DNA of 64,000 bases, taken from assembly GCF_019880405.1 (NCBI RefSeq), contig NZ_CP082269.1, positions 310,001 through 374,000 on the forward strand. Reading direction: 5' to 3'. This DNA comes from Enterobacter sp. C2 (lineage in GTDB: Bacteria; Pseudomonadota; Gammaproteobacteria; Enterobacterales; Enterobacteriaceae). Below the pieces are notes generated by a model. It had not been told where the DNA came from, made no database searches, and saw nothing but the letters and a program-made list of their open reading frames with translations. Below are positions 40,612 to 64,000 of this stretch, one piece after another (within the stretch, counting starts at the first letter, position 1; each line of letters opens with the position of its first letter). Position numbers and translations under genes: made by a program.

Positions 40612-41199
40612 ATGAAAGTAGCAAAAGACCTGGTGGTCAGCCTGGCCTATCAGGTACGTACAGAAGACGGTGTGTTGGTTGATGAGTCTCCGGTAAGTGC
40701 GCCGCTGGACTACCTGCACGGTCACGGCTCCCTGATCTCTGGTCTGGAGTCCGCGCTGGAAGGTCACGAACCTGGCGACAAATTTGACGTGGCGGTGGGC
40801 GCAAATGACGCTTACGGTCAGTACGACGAGAACCTGGTGCAGCGCGTACCGAAAGACGTCTTCATGGGCGTTGACGAACTGCAGGTAGGCATGCGCTTCC
40901 TGGCTGAAACTGACCAGGGTCCGGTGCCGGTTGAGATCACCGAAGTGGAAGACGACCACGTTGTGGTTGACGGAAACCACATGCTGGCTGGTCAGAACCT
41001 GAAGTTCAACGTTGAAGTCGTTGCCATTCGTGAAGCGACCGAAGAAGAGCTGGCCCACGGCCACGTTCACGGCCCGCACGGCCACGATCATGGTCACGAC
41101 CATGAACACGGCGACGGTTGCTGCGGTAGTCACGGCCACGATCATGACCACGGTCATGGTAAAGGCGGTTGTGGCAACGGCGGTTGCGGCTGCCACTAA
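40612..41199 (+). CDS. slyD: SlyD, FKBP-type peptidyl-prolyl isomerase and metallochaperone
   Basis: Cytosolic FKBP-type proline isomerase and nickel-binding chaperone; needed for phage phiX174 lysis in E. coli and for hydrogenase nickel delivery. The 195 residues have an FKBP domain (ALEGHEPGDKFDVAVGANDAYG), an insert-in-flap domain in the middle and a His-, Cys- and Gly-rich metal-binding tail (about residues 148-195: repeated HGHDH motifs, HGDGCCGSHGHD, GGCGNGGCGCH). A strong terminator follows at 41215-41241. Confidence 0.98.
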   Translation: MKVAKDLVVSLAYQVRTEDGVLVDESPVSAPLDYLHGHGSLISGLESALEGHEPGDKFDVAVGANDAYGQYDENLVQRVPKDVFMGVDELQVGMRFLAETDQGPVPVEITEVEDDHVVVDGNHMLAGQNLKFNVEVVAIREATEEELAHGHVHGPHGHDHGHDHEHGDGCCGSHGHDHDHGHGKGGCGNGGCGCH

Positions 41200-41214
41200 A
41201 GACTTCGTCTTTCA

Positions 41215-41241
41215 AAAAGCGGGGATATCCCCGCTTTTTTT
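41215..41241 (+). terminator. Terminator after slyD
   Basis: AAAAGCGGGGAT (41215-41226) pairs with ATCCCCGCTTTT (41227-41238), then T-run to 41241. A-run and T-run on both sides suggest it serves slyD and the convergent slyX. Confidence 0.9.
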
Positions 41242-41260
41242 ACGCCTCGCGTTTTAAAAA

Positions 41261-41479
41261 TCAATAGTGGGGCGGTGGCGTCTCCTCTGACTGAGAGGCC
41301 ATGTGTGAAGGCTGGCTGGCTTTCAGCTTTTCGGTAACGAGGCGCATCAGGTCCCGCAGCTTCGCCATCTCCAGCTCGTGGGCGGTGACCGTCTGGTTAA
41401 GCTCCTCGATCGTAATCTCCTGAAAAGCCAGACGGCTCTCCAGCTCTGCCAGCCGCGCTTCCAGCGTCATATTCTGCAT
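41261..41479 (-). CDS. slyX: SlyX
   Basis: Seventy-two residues, probably one long coiled coil ([26 protein letters not shown]) ending in a polar tail [16 protein letters not shown]. Function unknown; named for its position by slyD. Confidence 0.93.
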   Translation of the reverse strand: MQNMTLEARLAELESRLAFQEITIEELNQTVTAHELEMAKLRDLMRLVTEKLKASQPSHMASQSEETPPPHY

Positions 41480-41693
41480 GTTTCACCTCATCTGTTTTAG
41501 CCCGGATTCTACGCAACTTTACGCGGCTGCGCAGCCCACCTGACATCCTTAAGAAACTAATTTAAACAAAAATAGTCTCAAAAGAGGCAACAATCGGGAA
41601 TGTCGTTATATAGATTTCTCCCACAACGATTTATAGTACGTTTTTCAAATACGCAAACCCTGGGGCAATTTGCCCCCGGCCCTGGAGATATGG
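41480..41693. promoter_or_regulatory. slyX/fkpA divergent region, candidate sigma-E promoter
   Basis: GAAACTA at 41553-41559 and TCTCAAA at 41576-41582, 16 bases apart, resemble the sigma-E consensus GGAACTT-N16-TCTAA in spirit. E. coli fkpA is sigma-E dependent, which supports the call; the hexamers are imperfect. Confidence 0.45.
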
Positions 41694-42524
41694 ATGAAAT
41701 CACTGTTTAAAGTCACGCTGCTGGCGACCACGATGGCCGTTGCGCTGAATGCACCTCTTTCTTTTGCTGCTGACGCTCCGGCTAAAGCCCCGGCAACCAC
41801 CGACAGCAAAGCGGCATTCAAAAACGACGACCAAAAATCAGCCTATGCGCTGGGCGCGTCACTGGGTCGTTATATGGAAAACTCCCTGAAAGAACAGGAA
41901 AAACTGGGCATCAAGCTGGATCAGGCTCAGCTGATCGCCGGCGTTCAGGACGCCTTCGCCAACAAGAGCAAGCTCTCTGACCAGGAGATTGAGCAGACTC
42001 TGCAGGCCTTTGAAGCACGCGTGAAGGGTGCCGCTCAGGAGAAGATGGAGAAGGACGCGACTGAGAACGAAACCAAAGGCAAAGCCTTCCGCGATACCTT
42101 TGCTAAAGAGAAGGACGTGAAAACCTCCTCTACCGGCCTGCTTTACAAAGTAGAGAAAGAGGGAACCGGCGATGCACCGAAAGATAGCGATACCGTAGTG
42201 GTTAACTACAAAGGCACGCTGATCGACGGTAAAGAGTTTGATAACTCCTACACCCGTGGCGAACCGCTCTCCTTCCGCCTTGATGGTGTGATCCCAGGCT
42301 GGACCGAAGGCCTGAAAAACATCAAGAAAGGCGGCAAAATCAAGCTGGTGATCCCACCGGCGCTGGCCTACGGTAAAACCGGCGTTCCGGGTATCCCGGC
42401 TAACTCTACGCTGGTCTTCGACGTAGAGCTGCTGGATATCAAACCGGCACCGAAAGCGGATGCGCAGCCGAAGCCGGAAGCGGCAGCACCGGCAGAACAA
42501 CCTGCCGCTGCGGATAAAAAGTAA
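41694..42524 (+). CDS. fkpA: FkpA, periplasmic FKBP isomerase and chaperone
   Basis: Periplasmic proline isomerase and chaperone of 276 residues. The signal peptide is MKSLFKVTLLATTMAVALNAPLSFA (cut after about 25). The N-terminal dimerisation helices follow, then the FKBP domain (VVNYKGTLIDGKEFDNSYTRGEPLSF; VIPGWTEGLKNIKKGG; IPPALAYG). A Lys/Ala/Pro-rich tail ends the protein and is slightly longer than in E. coli. ATG 41694 gives the signal peptide; an earlier in-frame ATG lacks family similarity. Confidence 0.97.
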   Translation: MKSLFKVTLLATTMAVALNAPLSFAADAPAKAPATTDSKAAFKNDDQKSAYALGASLGRYMENSLKEQEKLGIKLDQAQLIAGVQDAFANKSKLSDQEIEQTLQAFEARVKGAAQEKMEKDATENETKGKAFRDTFAKEKDVKTSSTGLLYKVEKEGTGDAPKDSDTVVVNYKGTLIDGKEFDNSYTRGEPLSFRLDGVIPGWTEGLKNIKKGGKIKLVIPPALAYGKTGVPGIPANSTLVFDVELLDIKPAPKADAQPKPEAAAPAEQPAAADKK

Positions 42525-42535
42525 TACGCTGACAG

Positions 42536-42563
42536 CCGCCGCCTAATCAGGCGGCGGTTTTTT
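42536..42563 (+). terminator. Terminator after fkpA
   Basis: CCGCCGCCT (42536-42544) pairs with AGGCGGCGG (42549-42557) around AATC and is followed by six T's. Strong intrinsic terminator. Confidence 0.92.
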
Positions 42564-42689
42564 ATTACAGGGCAGGTATAATTAACACTGGCAGCGCTAT
42601 GGCCGCTGTATTAATTTAGATGTCCCTGTAAATGATGAGCCTGCCCTGAAAACATAACGACAGGCTCCTGAAAAGGAGTGTTTTTTTTC

Positions 42690-43412
42690 ATGTCCAGGTC
42701 GCTATTAACCAACGAAACCAGCGAGCTCGATCTGCTGGATCAACGGCCTTTTGATCAGACCGACTTCGATATCCTGAAATCCTACGAAGCGGTGGTCGAT
42801 GGGTTAGCGATGCTCATTGGTGCCCACTGTGAAATCGTCTTGCACTCCTTGCAGGATCTCAAATGCTCCGCCATTCGTATTGCTAACGGTGAACACACCG
42901 GGCGTAAGATTGGCTCGCCGATCACCGATCTTGCCCTGCGCATGCTGCACGACATGACGGGCGCAGACAGCAGCGTCTCGAAGTGCTACTTCACCCGTGC
43001 CAAAAGCGGCGTGCTGATGAAGTCGGTCACGATTGCCATCCGCAATCGCGAGCACCGGGTCATTGGTCTGCTGTGCATCAACATGAACCTTGATGTTCCC
43101 TTCTCGCAAATTATGAACACCTTTATTCCGCCGGAGACGCCGGACGTCGGCTCCGCCGTGAACTTTGCCTCCTCAGTGGACGATCTGGTGATGCAGACCC
43201 TGGAGTTCACCATCGAAGAGGTGAACGCCGACCGGAACGTCTCTAACAATGCGAAGAACCGGCAAATCGTGCTGAACCTCTACGAAAAAGGCATTTTTGA
43301 TATTAAAGATGCGATTAACCAGGTGGCCGATCGGTTGAATATCTCCAAGCATACGGTCTACCTCTACATTCGCCAGTTCAAGAGCGGCGACTTCCAGGGG
43401 CAGGATAAGTAA
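42690..43412 (+). CDS. yheO: YheO, PAS-like and HTH regulator
   Basis: A 240-residue DNA-binding regulator of the YheO family, the E. coli length. An N-terminal PAS-like sensor domain (about 20-140) is followed by a C-terminal helix-turn-helix ([24 protein letters not shown]). Ligand and targets are not established here. ATG 42690 ([14 protein letters not shown]) matches E. coli; a TTG four codons earlier is an alternative. Its stop overlaps tusD by one base, so it heads the tusDCB group. Confidence 0.93.
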   Translation: MSRSLLTNETSELDLLDQRPFDQTDFDILKSYEAVVDGLAMLIGAHCEIVLHSLQDLKCSAIRIANGEHTGRKIGSPITDLALRMLHDMTGADSSVSKCYFTRAKSGVLMKSVTIAIRNREHRVIGLLCINMNLDVPFSQIMNTFIPPETPDVGSAVNFASSVDDLVMQTLEFTIEEVNADRNVSNNAKNRQIVLNLYEKGIFDIKDAINQVADRLNISKHTVYLYIRQFKSGDFQGQDK

Positions 43413-43798
43413 TGCGTTTTGCCTTAATGGTGACGGGGCCTGCCTACGGCACGCAGCAGGCCAGCACCGCATGGCAGTTTGCTCAGGCACTGCTGGCAGC
43501 GGGTCACGAGCTGGCGAGCGTCTTTTTCTACCGCGAAGGGGTCTATAACGCCAACCAGCTTACCGCCCCAGCAAGCGACGAGTTCAATCTGGTTCGGGCC
43601 TGGCAGGCGCTGCACCTTGAGCATCAGGTTGAGCTGCATATCTGCGTTGCGGCAGCGCTGCGGCGTGGCGTAACCGACGAGAGCGAAGCGCAGCGTGCTG
43701 GACTACCCGCTGCCAACCTTCAGCCGGGCTTTACCCTCAGCGGCTTAGGCGCGCTGGCCGAGGCGGCGTTAACCTGCGATCGCGTGGTGCAGTTCTGA
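43412..43798 (+). CDS. tusD: TusD, sulfur relay protein
   Basis: Part of the TusBCD complex, which takes sulfur from TusA and passes it to TusE for 2-thiouridine synthesis in tRNA. The 128-residue DsrE-like protein has the active Cys in [14 protein letters not shown] (about residue 78). It overlaps yheO by one base and tusC by one. Confidence 0.96.
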   Translation: MRFALMVTGPAYGTQQASTAWQFAQALLAAGHELASVFFYREGVYNANQLTAPASDEFNLVRAWQALHLEHQVELHICVAAALRRGVTDESEAQRAGLPAANLQPGFTLSGLGALAEAALTCDRVVQF

Positions 43799-44157
43799 TG
43801 AAAAGCGTGGCATTTGTTTTTAACTCCGCACCGCACGGCTCATCTGCCGGACGGGAAGGGCTGGATGCGCTGCTGGCAATGTCGGCCCTGACTGAGGAGA
43901 TTGGCGTCTTTTTCCTTGGCGATGGCGTTTTTCAGCTGCTGGCTAACCAGCGTCCTGACGATATCCTCGCCCGCGACTATATCGCTACCTTTAAGGTGCT
44001 ACCACTCTACGATATCGAGCAGCTCTGGTTGTGCGCGGCCTCGCTGCGCGAGCGCGGGCTGAGCGCCTCACATTCTTTTATTCTCGATGCCCAGCCGCTG
44101 GAACCTAAAGCGCTGCGCGAGTGTCTACATCGCTATGACGTCGTTATGACGTTTTGA
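43798..44157 (+). CDS. tusC: TusC, sulfur relay protein
   Basis: DsrF-like subunit of TusBCD, 119 residues ([25 protein letters not shown]). It has no catalytic Cys of its own in the known mechanism and stabilises the complex. Confidence 0.95.
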   Translation: MKSVAFVFNSAPHGSSAGREGLDALLAMSALTEEIGVFFLGDGVFQLLANQRPDDILARDYIATFKVLPLYDIEQLWLCAASLRERGLSASHSFILDAQPLEPKALRECLHRYDVVMTF

Positions 44158-44164
44158 GGCTGTT

Positions 44165-44452
44165 ATGCTGCATACTCTTCGTCACTCTCCCTGGCAGTGC
44201 GACATGGCTACGCTGATGCGCACGTTGCAGGAGGGGGATGACCTGCTGCTGCTCTCTGATGGCGTTACGGCGGCGGTTGTGGGAAGTCACTACCTTGATT
44301 TACTGCTGGCTGCCCCCATAACGGTTCATGCTCTACAGGAAGACGTTGATGCCCGCGGTCTTTCTGGTCAAATTTCGAACAGAATCGTCCTGGTTAGCTA
44401 TACTGATTTCGTTAGCCTGACGGTAAAACACACGACTCAGATCGCCTGGTAG
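44165..44452 (+). CDS. tusB: TusB, sulfur relay protein
   Basis: DsrH-like subunit of TusBCD, 95 residues ([33 protein letters not shown]). Last gene before the str operon promoter. Confidence 0.95.
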   Translation: MLHTLRHSPWQCDMATLMRTLQEGDDLLLLSDGVTAAVVGSHYLDLLLAAPITVHALQEDVDARGLSGQISNRIVLVSYTDFVSLTVKHTTQIAW

Positions 44453-44474
44453 TGTGAGATCCGCTGTATATTTC

Positions 44475-45518
<1,044 letters not shown>

Positions 45519-45602
45519 TCCCTTCGGAGTAATAGTCACCAAGCGGGCGCTTTATGTAAGCTGCCCGCTTTGGGCTACATAACTTGAACGCTAAGGCAAT
45601 AG

Positions 45603-47726
<2,124 letters not shown>

Positions 47727-47739
47727 GCCGCAGGGTTAA

Positions 47740-48981
<1,242 letters not shown>

Positions 48982-49007
48982 TAATTTATTATCTCTGAAT
49001 AAAAAAA

Positions 49008-49029
49008 GGACGCTTCGGCGTCCTTTTTT
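49008..49029 (+). terminator. Terminator after tufA
   Basis: GGACGC (49008-49013), TTCG, GCGTCC (49018-49023), then six T's; an A-run precedes the stem, so it can act on both strands. Confidence 0.95.
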
Positions 49030-49057
49030 ACGTTCTGCTTTCGGCTCTCTACTATTG

Positions 49058-49078
49058 TAATCATAACTATTCTCATTT
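49058..49078 (+). promoter_or_regulatory. Fur-like box before bfd
   Basis: On the minus strand AATGAGAATAGTTATGATT matches most positions of the Fur consensus GATAATGATAATCATTATC. It lies 33-53 bases before the bfd ATG. E. coli bfd is Fur-repressed, which supports the call. Confidence 0.7.
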
Positions 49079-49110
49079 ACACTCTGCGCATAAATTGAAC
49101 GGGAGTGATT

Positions 49111-49305
49111 ATGTACGTCTGTTTGTGTAATGGGGTAAGTGATAAAACAATTCGCCAGGCGGTACGCCAGTTTCGCCCCCAATCTTTCCAGCAGCTGCGT
49201 AAGTTTATCCCGGTAGGGAACCAGTGCGGCAAGTGCGTTCGCGCGGCCCGCGAGATTATGCAGAACGAACTGATGCAAATTCCTGAATACCAGGAGATCG
49301 CATAA
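49111..49305 (+). CDS. bfd: Bacterioferritin-associated ferredoxin
   Basis: Small [2Fe-2S] ferredoxin of 64 residues that passes electrons to bacterioferritin to release iron. Ligands are Cys4, Cys6, Cys39 and Cys42 (YVCLCNG; GNQCGKC). ATG 49111 follows GGGAG; an ATG two codons earlier is less likely. It lies directly after tufA, without the chiA gene found there in K-12. Confidence 0.96.
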   Translation: MYVCLCNGVSDKTIRQAVRQFRPQSFQQLRKFIPVGNQCGKCVRAAREIMQNELMQIPEYQEIA

Positions 49306-49375
49306 GCGAAAATCTTTTTTTGACATCCCGGTAGCGCCATCTACGCTTCACTTAGTGGAAGCGGAGGGACTAATA

Positions 49376-49855
49376 ATGAAAGGTGATGTCAGAATCATAA
49401 GTTATCTCAATAAATTATTGGGAAATGAGCTTGTCGCAATCAATCAGTATTTTCTTCATGCCCGTATGTACAAAAACTGGGGCCTTACCCGCCTCAACGA
49501 CGTCGAATATCATGAATCCATAGATGAGATGAAGCACGCCGATAAGTACATCGAGCGTATTCTCTTTCTTGAAGGTATTCCAAACCTGCAGGACCTCGGC
49601 AAGCTGGGGATCGGTGAAGACGTAGAGGAGATGCTGCGCTCTGACCTGAACCTGGAACTTGAGGGTGCTAAAGATCTACGTGAGGCTATCGCCTATGCCG
49701 ATAGCGTTCACGACTACGTTAGCCGCGATATGATGATTGAGATCCTCGCGGATGAAGAGGGGCACATCGACTGGCTGGAGACCGAGTTAGACCTGATAGC
49801 AAAAATTGGTCTGCAGAACTACCTTCAGTCACAGCTCAGAGAGCAGGCGAAGTAG
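49376..49855 (+). CDS. bfr: Bacterioferritin
   Basis: Heme-containing iron-storage protein that forms a 24-mer shell, 159 residues. Ferroxidase ligands Glu18, Glu51 and His54 and the heme ligand Met52 are visible in [10 protein letters not shown] and SIDEMKHAD; the second half has [13 protein letters not shown] 49376 follows GCGGAGGG. Probably cotranscribed with bfd or from its own promoter in the 70-base gap. Confidence 0.98.
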   Translation: MKGDVRIISYLNKLLGNELVAINQYFLHARMYKNWGLTRLNDVEYHESIDEMKHADKYIERILFLEGIPNLQDLGKLGIGEDVEEMLRSDLNLELEGAKDLREAIAYADSVHDYVSRDMMIEILADEEGHIDWLETELDLIAKIGLQNYLQSQLREQAK

Positions 49856-49890
49856 CCGCACCGTACAACGCATACTCCCGCATAATCGAA

Positions 49891-49922
49891 CCCGCTGCCG
49901 GCTAACGGCGGCGGGTTTTTTT
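49891..49922 (+). terminator. Terminator after bfr
   Basis: CCCGCTGCCG (49891-49900) pairs with CGGCGGCGGG (49906-49915), with one mismatch, then seven T's. No gsp genes lie between bfr and the S10 operon here, unlike K-12. Confidence 0.92.
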
Positions 49923-49951
49923 CTATCTGGTGCTTATTTTCTACACGACCC

Positions 49952-49979
49952 TTGCGTTAATGCCAGTTTTACGTATAAT
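49952..49979 (+). promoter_or_regulatory. S10 operon promoter
   Basis: TTGCGT (49952-49957), 16 bases, TATAAT (49974-49979). The leader to rpsJ is about 170 bases. Confidence 0.88.
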
Positions 49980-50050
49980 GCGCGGGCTTGTCTAATATAG
50001 ACAGCGGTTCGATATGAACCACCGGTACTGCGTAAGCGATACCAGACAAT

Positions 50051-50466
<416 letters not shown>

Positions 50467-50486
50467 TCAGGTCATCGAGCGATTGA

Positions 50487-52882
<2,396 letters not shown>

Positions 52883-52895
52883 TTTTAGAGGATAA

Positions 52896-53177
<282 letters not shown>

Positions 53178-53182
53178 GGTAG

Positions 53183-55107
<1,925 letters not shown>

Positions 55108-55130
55108 TACAGTACGCTCTCTCAAGATAG

Positions 55131-55159
55131 ACGGTCCAGCAATGGACCGTTTATTTTTT
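55131..55159 (+). terminator. S10 operon terminator
   Basis: ACGGTCC (55131-55137) pairs with GGACCGT (55144-55150) around AGCAAT, then TTATTTTTT. Confidence 0.9.
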
Positions 55160-55160
55160 C

Positions 55161-55189
55161 TACCCATACGCAGGAAGCGGTGTTATAAT
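55161..55189 (+). promoter_or_regulatory. spc operon promoter
   Basis: TATAAT (55184-55189) before rplN; the -35 region (TACCCA, 17-base spacing) is weak. The position corresponds to the E. coli spc promoter. Confidence 0.7.
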
Positions 55190-55258
55190 GCCGCGCCCTC
55201 GATATGGGGCTTTTTAATGACCCGAGATTTTGGGTCCCAAAGTAGTAGTTGACATTAG

Positions 55259-56521
<1,263 letters not shown>

Positions 56522-56526
56522 GGTAG

Positions 56527-56841
<315 letters not shown>

Positions 56842-56868
56842 TTGTCACCAATTGAATCACGGGAGTAA

Positions 56869-58176
<1,308 letters not shown>

Positions 58177-58181
58177 GGTAG

Positions 58182-59315
<1,134 letters not shown>

Positions 59316-59322
59316 GTAGCAG

Positions 59323-60654
59323 ATGGCTAAACAACCGGGATTAGATTTTCAAAGTGCCAAAGGTGGCTTAGGCGAGCTGAAACGCAGACTGCTGTTTGTA
59401 ATCGGTGCGCTTATTGTGTTCCGTATTGGCTCTTTTATTCCGATCCCTGGTATTGATGCCGCTGTACTTGCCAAACTGCTTGAGCAACAGCGAGGCACCA
59501 TCATTGAGATGTTTAACATGTTCTCTGGTGGTGCTCTCAGCCGAGCTTCAATCTTTGCGCTGGGCATTATGCCGTATATTTCGGCCTCTATTATTGTCCA
59601 ACTGCTGACGGTGGTTTACCCACCGCTGGCAGAGTTGAAGAAAGAAGGGGAGTCTGGTCGTCGTAAGATCAGCCAGTACACCCGTTACGGCACTCTGGTG
59701 CTGGCAATATTCCAGTCGATCGGTATTGCTACCGGTCTACCGAATATGCCTGGTATGCAGGGCCTGGTAATGAATCCAGGCTTTGCATTCTATTTCACCG
59801 CTGTTGTAAGTCTGGTCACAGGAACGATGTTCCTGATGTGGCTCGGCGAACAGATTACTGAACGTGGTATCGGTAACGGTATCTCGATCATTATCTTCGC
59901 TGGTATCGTTGCGGGACTCCCGCCAGCCATTGCCCATACGATCGAGCAAGCGCGTCAAGGCGACCTGCACTTCCTCCTGTTGCTGTTGGTTGCAGTATTA
60001 GTATTTGCAGTGACGTTCTTTGTTGTGTTTGTTGAACGTGGTCAACGCCGTATTGTGGTAAACTACGCGAAACGCCAGCAGGGTCGTCGTGTCTATGCTG
60101 CACAGAGCACACATTTACCGCTGAAAGTGAATATGGCGGGGGTAATCCCGGCAATCTTCGCTTCCAGTATTATTCTGTTCCCAGCGACCATCGCGTCATG
60201 GTTCGGGAATGGTACTGGTTGGAACTGGCTGACAACAATTTCGCTGTATTTGCAGCCTGGGCAACCGCTTTATGTGTTACTCTATGCGACTGCAATCATC
60301 TTCTTCTGTTTCTTCTACACGGCGTTGGTTTTCAACCCGCGTGAAACAGCAGATAACCTGAAGAAGTCCGGTGCATTTGTACCAGGAATTCGTCCGGGAG
60401 AACAAACGGCGAAGTACATCGATAAAGTAATGACCCGCCTGACTCTGGTCGGTGCGCTCTACATTACCTTTATCTGCCTGATCCCGGAGTTCATGCGTGA
60501 TGCAATGAAAGTACCGTTCTACTTCGGTGGAACCTCACTGCTCATCGTTGTTGTCGTGATTATGGACTTTATGGCTCAAGTGCAAACTCTAATGATGTCG
60601 AGTCAGTATGAGTCTGCATTGAAGAAGGCGAACCTGAAAGGCTATAGCCGCTAA
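59323..60654 (+). CDS. secY: SecY, protein translocation channel
   Basis: Ten-helix inner-membrane channel for secreted and membrane proteins, with SecE and SecG; 443 residues, the E. coli length. Visible features are the N-terminal [24 protein letters not shown], the cytoplasmic loop [23 protein letters not shown], and [24 protein letters not shown]. It sits among ribosomal genes in the spc operon, as is usual. Confidence 0.99.
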   Translation: MAKQPGLDFQSAKGGLGELKRRLLFVIGALIVFRIGSFIPIPGIDAAVLAKLLEQQRGTIIEMFNMFSGGALSRASIFALGIMPYISASIIVQLLTVVYPPLAELKKEGESGRRKISQYTRYGTLVLAIFQSIGIATGLPNMPGMQGLVMNPGFAFYFTAVVSLVTGTMFLMWLGEQITERGIGNGISIIIFAGIVAGLPPAIAHTIEQARQGDLHFLLLLLVAVLVFAVTFFVVFVERGQRRIVVNYAKRQQGRRVYAAQSTHLPLKVNMAGVIPAIFASSIILFPATIASWFGNGTGWNWLTTISLYLQPGQPLYVLLYATAIIFFCFFYTALVFNPRETADNLKKSGAFVPGIRPGEQTAKYIDKVMTRLTLVGALYITFICLIPEFMRDAMKVPFYFGGTSLLIVVVVIMDFMAQVQTLMMSSQYESALKKANLKGYSR

Positions 60655-60801
<147 letters not shown>

Positions 60802-60819
60802 TTATTTCGCATATTTTTC

Positions 60820-60848
60820 TTGCAAAGTTGGGTTGAGCTGGCTAGATT
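60820..60848 (+). promoter_or_regulatory. alpha operon promoter
   Basis: TTGCAA (60820-60825), 17 bases, TAGATT (60843-60848). It overlaps a GCTGGCTA/TAGCCAGC hairpin (60837-60855), which may end the spc message. Matches the E. coli alpha promoter as I recall it. Confidence 0.75.
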
Positions 60849-60872
60849 AGCCAGCCAATCTTTTGTATGTCT

Positions 60873-61304
<432 letters not shown>

Positions 61305-61313
61305 TCGGGGTGA

Positions 61314-62366
<1,053 letters not shown>

Positions 62367-62391
62367 AGCTTAGTACCAAAGAGAGGACACA

Positions 62392-63381
62392 ATGCAGGGT
62401 TCTGTGACAGAGTTTCTAAAACCGCGCCTGGTAGATATCGAGCAAGTGAGTTCGACGCACGCCAAGGTGACCCTTGAGCCTTTAGAGCGTGGCTTTGGCC
62501 ATACTCTGGGTAACGCACTGCGCCGTATTCTGCTCTCATCGATGCCGGGTTGTGCGGTGACCGAGGTTGAGATTGATGGTGTACTACATGAGTACAGCAC
62601 CAAAGAAGGCGTTCAGGAAGATATCCTGGAGATCCTGCTCAACCTGAAAGGGCTGGCGGTGAGAGTTCAAGGTAAAGATGATGTTATTCTTACCCTGAAT
62701 AAATCTGGCATTGGCCCTGTGACTGCAGCCGACATCACCCACGACGGTGATGTCGAAATCGTCAAGCCGCAGCACGTGATCTGCCACCTGACCGATGAGA
62801 ACGCATCTATTAGCATGCGTATCAAAGTTCAGCGCGGTCGTGGTTATGTGCCGGCTTCTGCCCGAATTCATTCGGAAGAAGATGAGCGCCCAATTGGCCG
62901 TCTGCTGGTTGACGCATGCTATAGCCCTGTAGAGCGTATTGCCTACAATGTTGAAGCAGCGCGTGTAGAGCAGCGTACCGACCTGGACAAGCTGGTCATC
63001 GAAATGGAAACCAACGGCACAATCGATCCTGAAGAGGCGATTCGTCGTGCGGCAACCATCCTGGCAGAACAACTGGAAGCTTTCGTTGACTTACGTGATG
63101 TACGTCAGCCGGAAGTGAAAGAAGAGAAACCAGAATTCGATCCGATCCTGCTGCGCCCTGTTGACGATCTGGAATTGACTGTCCGCTCTGCTAACTGCCT
63201 TAAAGCAGAAGCTATCCACTATATCGGTGATCTGGTACAGCGTACCGAGGTTGAGCTACTTAAAACGCCTAACCTGGGTAAAAAATCTCTTACCGAGATT
63301 AAAGACGTGCTGGCCTCACGTGGTCTGTCTCTGGGCATGCGCCTGGAAAACTGGCCGCCGGCAAGCATTGCTGACGAGTAA
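62392..63381 (+). CDS. rpoA: RNA polymerase alpha subunit
   Basis: 329 residues: N-terminal assembly domain (1 to about 235) and C-terminal domain (about 250-329) that binds UP elements and activators such as CRP. The DNA-contacting Arg265 region [20 protein letters not shown] and the [13 protein letters not shown] segment are intact. Confidence 0.99.
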
Positions 63382-63397
63382 CCGGATCACAGGTTAA

Positions 63398-63808
<411 letters not shown>

Positions 63809-63827
63809 TCTGTAGCAACATAAAAAG

Positions 63828-63849
63828 ACCCGCTTCGGCGGGTTTTTTT
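63828..63849 (+). terminator. alpha operon terminator
   Basis: ACCCGC (63828-63833), TTCG, GCGGGT (63838-63843), then T-run to 63849. Confidence 0.93.
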
Positions 63850-63920
63850 ATTTCTCTCATCCCACCTTCTTCGTCCTGCTAAAATAGCCTTGAGCCTACG
63901 TTCATCCCCCGGAGTTGACT

Positions 63921-64000
63921 ATGTGGTTACTCGATCAGTGGGCAGAACGCCATATTCGTGATGCCCAGCAACAAGGTGAATTTGATAATCTTCCCGGTAG
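63921..64000 (+). CDS. yhdN: YhdN, DUF1992 protein, N-terminal part (runs off the window)
   Basis: The window ends in a frame from ATG 63921 reading MWLLDQWAERHIRDAQQQGE then FDNLPG, the start of the DUF1992 family (DnaJ-related). Function unknown. GGAG lies before the ATG. In E. coli yhdN also follows rplQ. Confidence 0.9.
   Translation, partial: MWLLDQWAERHIRDAQQQGEFDNLPG

Noticed and set aside
41050-41190. Repeated GGCCACGATCATGG-like units near the end of slyD, considered as a repeat array
   Set aside because: They encode the His-rich metal-binding tail of SlyD; no CRISPR-like spacing.

Overview
This window is a chromosomal segment of a member of the Enterobacteriaceae. Almost every gene recalls an Escherichia coli K-12 counterpart at near-full length and in the familiar order (mrcA-hof-aroK-dam-trpS, cysG-nir, crp, kefB, slyD, the tus genes, then the str, S10, spc and alpha operons). 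A complete malonate decarboxylase (mdc) operon, which K-12 lacks, points towards the Klebsiella/Enterobacter/Kluyvera side of the family. The genus cannot be fixed from the sequence alone.

Layout. 1-710: the start of mrcA (PBP1a), on the minus strand. 831-4150: hofMNOPQ, a pilus/competence-like DNA-use operon. 4457-10868: aroK-aroB-damX-dam-rpe-gph-trpS, preceded by a leader with a possible small ORF. 10927-17560: cysG, nirC, nirD, nirB and tsgA (minus strand), with a textbook FNR plus NarL/NarP promoter before nirB. 17841-19275: ppiA with a CpxR box, then the yhfG-fic antitoxin-toxin pair. 19328-19994: an AT-richer RelE-type toxin and XRE antitoxin pair inserted between fic and pabA. 20122-27668: pabA, argD, yhfK, crp, yhfA, prkB, yheU and yheT. 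27930-35896: mdcABCDEFGH and mdcR, inserted between yheT and yheS. 35901-43412: yheS, kefG-kefB, yheV, slyD, slyX, fkpA and yheO. 43412-44452: tusDCB. 44578-48981: the str operon. 49111-49855: bfd-bfr. 50155-63808: the S10, spc and alpha operons. 63921 to the end: the start of yhdN.

How the genes work together. The right half is translation machinery with its known autoregulatory RNA signals (S7 site, S10 leader, S4 pseudoknot). The nir genes with cysG make the siroheme enzyme that reduces nitrite, together with its channel. The mdc genes encode the malonate decarboxylase subunits, prosthetic-group synthesis and attachment, malonyl loading, a carrier and a LysR regulator, so the set looks sufficient for growth on malonate. 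bfd-bfr, with a Fur-like box, handles iron storage and release.

I saw no prophage, transposase, CRISPR array, tRNA or rRNA gene. No convincing new system emerged. The most unusual parts are the two toxin-antitoxin pairs side by side (18522-19994), the placement of mdcR directly behind yheS, the 92-base hofP/hofQ overlap, a possible leader peptide before aroK, and a 15-base tandem repeat before nirC.
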